A stretch of DNA of 64,000 nucleotides from Cupriavidus taiwanensis (lineage in GTDB: Bacteria; Pseudomonadota; Gammaproteobacteria; Burkholderiales; Burkholderiaceae), in assembly GCF_900250115.1 (NCBI RefSeq), contig NZ_LT984804.1, positions 1,131,301 through 1,195,300 of the forward strand. Direction: 5' to 3'. The notes under the pieces were generated by a model, which was not told where the DNA came from, did no database searches, and was given only the letters and a program-made list of their open reading frames with translations. The position numbers were made by a program, and so were the translations under genes. Each line of letters begins with the position of its first letter. Positions within the stretch are counted from its first letter, which is position 1. Shown in pieces: positions 61,325-64,000 of this stretch.

Positions 61325-64000
61325 TGCGCCGTACCTCCTTGGTTGACTTGGGCCGAGGCCTGCGCGCTGCCCGGCGTGCTGGCCTGCGGGTTCGGGGCAG
61401 AGGGTGCGGAAGGCGGCGCCGCGGGAGACGTCGAAGGCGAAGCGGCCGGCGGCGTCGCGGTGTTGAGCGGCGCATTGGCGTCGGCGATCGCGGTCGGCAG
61501 GCGCAGGCCGCGCAGGCCCTGGCTTTGCGGCGAGTCGGATGCGCTGGCGTTGCCGGCGGTCTGCGGGCTGCTGATGATGCGCAATGCCACGCTGACCGCG
61601 ATGTTGTCGCGGCTCCAGGTCAGGTCGAAGGCGCCATCCGGGCGGCGCTTGCGCGCGGCCGTGGCGATCAGGCGCTCCAGGCCGAAGCGGCCGGGTTCGT
61701 TGAGCAGCTCGACGGAGCGCCCATCGAACGTCGTCGCCGTGATCCTGGCGCCGGGCGAACCCTGCGGGTTAGGCCAGACAAAGTTGGCCCACTGCGCCGG
61801 CGTATTGCGATAGCGCAGTTGCTGGCCGTCGATCTCGATGGTGTACTCGGTGGTGCCGGTCGCGGGCGTCGGCAGGATCTGGAACACCGTCTGCTGGGCC
61901 GCCGCGGCCGTGGCGCCGCCACCGCCGCCTGCGGCACCGCCCGTCAGCGGCGCCACCCAGCGCGTGAAGTTGGTGGTGAACTCCGGCGCCAGCGTCAGGC
62001 CCAGGTCGCCCCAGGTGCGCGCTGCCAGCATGTCGCCGCGGCGCACCGACAGCGGGCCGATGGTGGCGGTGGTGAACTTGGCGATGGCGCCCTCCGGCCC
62101 GAAGATCTGGCCGATCTCGGCCGCGCTGGCTTCGATCTTGGCATCCGATGCAAACGGATACTTGGTGGCCAGGGTCTGGCTGAACGGCTGGTAAACCTGT
62201 GCGTTCCAGACCTTGTTGATCTCGACGCTGGCCGGGCGGATCACCACGGCGTAAGACTGCAGCAGCGGGCGCACCAGCAGGGGCCGCAGCGCCTGGCGCT
62301 GGCTGTCGGTGAGGCCGGTCATCATCTGCTCGTCGACGTATTTGAGCGCATCCGACAGCTCCGAGCCGTTGCCGTCAAGCGTCTGCTGCATCAGCTGGCG
62401 CGCGCCGGGGCCCGGGTCGCCCTGGTTCTTGAGCTGGTTGAAGCGCGTACGCACCCTGGACAGCGACTCCATATAGCCGTGCAGCATCGAGTTGTTGTCA
62501 TGCATCACGACGATGCGCGCCAGGCCCGAGAACTCCTTGCCGACCGGACCCATCGGGATCGTGCCCGCCGCGCTGTTGGCGCCGCTGACATCGACATTGA
62601 CGCTGACCTGCGAGGGCGTGCCGCGCGAGATCAGCCGCTTGAACCAGTCCAGCATGCCGGACGTGGCTTGCTTCAGGCCGGCATTGAGCAGCGAGGGGTT
62701 GTCCCACGAGGTCTGCTCATACGCGGTGTCCAGCACCTTGCGGATCGGCGAGCTGGCCGGGTCGCCCAGCAGGTTCATGCTGGTCACGGCCTGCTCGAAA
62801 CCACCGAAATCCTGGATGGTCACGCCCTGCATAAAGCGCTGCCATTCGCGCGCGTATTCGGTCTTGTACATCGTGACCAGCATCTTCTGGATCTGCTCGG
62901 GGCTGCCTTCCAGGGTCAGGTCATCGCGCGCGGCGACATTGAGCACCCAGTCCTTGGTCTGCAGTTCCTTGCTGGCGGCTTCGCGGATGGCGGGCTGCAC
63001 ATAGCCGAGCCACGCTTCGCGCGTGAAGGTGCCGGGCACGGCGTAGCTGCCGGCGACCACGGAAGCACCGCCGTCGCCCACGATGCGGGCCACGGTCATC
63101 GGCGCAAAGCGGGTCGAGGCGCGGGCCTTGATCTCGGCGTAGGCGCGCTCGCGCGCGGGCATGCCCCGTACCACGCGGCGCAGGTTCTCGCGCGACTGGT
63201 CGATCAGCGACAGGTTGCCTTCCAGCAGCGGCCAGTTGTCGTCGTTGACGCGAGCCAGGTAGAACGACAGGTTGCGCTCGGCCGAGCGGATCAACTGCTC
63301 GCGCGGCATGTTACCGCGGTTGTCTTCGAGCCAGCTGCGCCAGAAGCGGGTCATCTGGTCAGTCAGGTGTGCCACCTCGACATGTCGCTTGTCCGCCAGC
63401 ATCAGGTAGGTCTTGAGCGCGTTGTACGCATCTTCCACGTTGGTGGGCGAGGCGTCGGTGTAGCGTTTGCCTGCGGCGGGCGTGGCGGTGGCCGTGGCTG
63501 CCGTGGCGGCGGGGGCCGGGGCCGGCGCCGGCGCCGCCGATGCCAGCGTGGTCGAGGTCACGGCGCCGGTTTCAGGCGGTCGCACCATCGGTGCGAGCTG
63601 GTCGGGATGCGCGTTGACCTCTGCCAGGAAGGTCTCGATGGCGCCGCCGACCGGTTTCAGCATGACCTGGCGCAAGCCGTTGTAGTACTCGTCCAGCAAC
63701 TTGTGCTGCAGCGTATCGCCCTGGTACAGGCCCAGCGACAGCGCCAGCGGATGATCGGCGCGGAAGCGCTCGAGCTGTTCGATGCGGTCCTGGAGGATGT
63801 CCAGCGCTTCCAGCCGCGCCTGCAGGTCCACGCGGTTCTGCTGCATCTTGACGATCTTGTCCAGATCGGCCTGCACATTGGCGGTCAGCTGCCGGTTGCC
63901 CAGGAACGACCAGGTCCAGCCGCCCAGCAGCAGGCCCAGCACCAGCACCAGCCCGAAGAACGTGGCGAAGCGCAGCCGTGTCTTGGCGGGGCTGGCAAAC
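61321..64000 (-). CDS. tssM: T6SS membrane-complex protein TssM (IcmF), 5' part outside window
   Basis: The C-terminal 892 residues of TssM, open to the edge of the window. The first visible residues (RFATFFGLVLVLGLLLGGW) are the third transmembrane helix, after which the large periplasmic domain begins. Family features include AYNALKTYLMLADKRHVE, RGMPARERAYAEIKA, GTFTREAWLGYVQPAI and SFRIL-like strands leading to the beta-rich C-terminal domain that binds TssJ. An Ala/Pro-rich insert (about 150–180 residues in) and a Pro/Ser/Ala-rich tail are low complexity. The N-terminal NTPase domain is not in the window. Confidence 0.94.
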   Translation of the reverse strand, partial: FASPAKTRLRFATFFGLVLVLGLLLGGWTWSFLGNRQLTANVQADLDKIVKMQQNRVDLQARLEALDILQDRIEQLERFRADHPLALSLGLYQGDTLQHKLLDEYYNGLRQVMLKPVGGAIETFLAEVNAHPDQLAPMVRPPETGAVTSTTLASAAPAPAPAPAATAATATATPAAGKRYTDASPTNVEDAYNALKTYLMLADKRHVEVAHLTDQMTRFWRSWLEDNRGNMPREQLIRSAERNLSFYLARVNDDNWPLLEGNLSLIDQSRENLRRVVRGMPARERAYAEIKARASTRFAPMTVARIVGDGGASVVAGSYAVPGTFTREAWLGYVQPAIREAASKELQTKDWVLNVAARDDLTLEGSPEQIQKMLVTMYKTEYAREWQRFMQGVTIQDFGGFEQAVTSMNLLGDPASSPIRKVLDTAYEQTSWDNPSLLNAGLKQATSGMLDWFKRLISRGTPSQVSVNVDVSGANSAAGTIPMGPVGKEFSGLARIVVMHDNNSMLHGYMESLSRVRTRFNQLKNQGDPGPGARQLMQQTLDGNGSELSDALKYVDEQMMTGLTDSQRQALRPLLVRPLLQSYAVVIRPASVEINKVWNAQVYQPFSQTLATKYPFASDAKIEASAAEIGQIFGPEGAIAKFTTATIGPLSVRRGDMLAARTWGDLGLTLAPEFTTNFTRWVAPLTGGAAGGGGGATAAAAQQTVFQILPTPATGTTEYTIEIDGQQLRYRNTPAQWANFVWPNPQGSPGARITATTFDGRSVELLNEPGRFGLERLIATAARKRRPDGAFDLTWSRDNIAVSVALRIISSPQTAGNASASDSPQSQGLRGLRLPTAIADANAPLNTATPPAASPSTSPAAPPSAPSAPNPQASTPGSAQASAQVNQGGTAQ

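Noticed and set aside
1..64000. CRISPR arrays, rRNA and tRNA genes
   Set aside because: No regularly spaced direct repeats and no tRNA- or rRNA-like stretches were recognised on reading either strand; a covariance-model scan was not possible.

Overview
The window looks like a chromosome or megaplasmid segment from a high-GC betaproteobacterium of the Burkholderiales, most likely Cupriavidus or a close relative. The reasons are strong GC bias at third codon positions, a LysR–llpE–bpeE–bpeF–oprC type efflux locus, an ImpA/ImpM-style type VI secretion system (T6SS) and REP-like palindromes of the CTCCC/GGGAG kind. The genus is an inference; no rRNA or other marker gene is present.

Positions 1–25.8 kb hold ordinary single genes and small operons. 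In order these are the 3' end of an acyl-CoA synthetase, a triple-BON protein, a GlxA/AraC-type regulator, a secreted M20 carboxypeptidase, a small unknown protein, a phospholipase-D-type lipoprotein, a Cu/Zn superoxide dismutase, the RND efflux locus, an SRPBCC protein, a DUF2127 membrane protein, an ExeM-like nuclease, an ABM monooxygenase-like protein, a CDP-alcohol phosphatidyltransferase, two MFS transporters (one divergent from a TetR regulator), a degraded 5'-nucleotidase gene and a small secreted protein.

Positions 25.9–64 kb form one large T6SS locus. On the minus strand, tssJ-tssK-tssL lead into a full-length vgrG and then into two effector/immunity cassettes. The second cassette hangs on a 5'-truncated copy of the vgrG 3' half. 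On the plus strand are a TPR lipoprotein gene, tssB-tssC-hcp-tssE-tssF-tssG-tssH, a second vgrG, a DUF4123 adaptor, a 1098-residue VasX-like MIX effector, a membrane protein that is its likely immunity partner, a decayed immunity relic and tssA. Convergent to these on the minus strand are tssM (its 5' end lies outside the window), tagF, an OmpA/BON protein and a frameshifted membrane-protein gene. All thirteen core subunits are represented, but no PAAR tip protein is visible.

The most unusual part is the cassette array at 25.9–36 kb. The two vgrG copies are nearly identical through the DUF2345 needle region, then diverge sharply into different transthyretin-like tails. Each tail is followed by its own effector and immunity genes joined by ATGA overlaps. 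This looks like diversification of VgrG tail, toxin and immunity as one unit, driven by recombination in the conserved vgrG core. The second cassette is decaying: its VgrG tail is frameshifted and its effector is split by two in-frame stops. Several other accessory genes in the window are also frameshifted, while all long core genes are intact.
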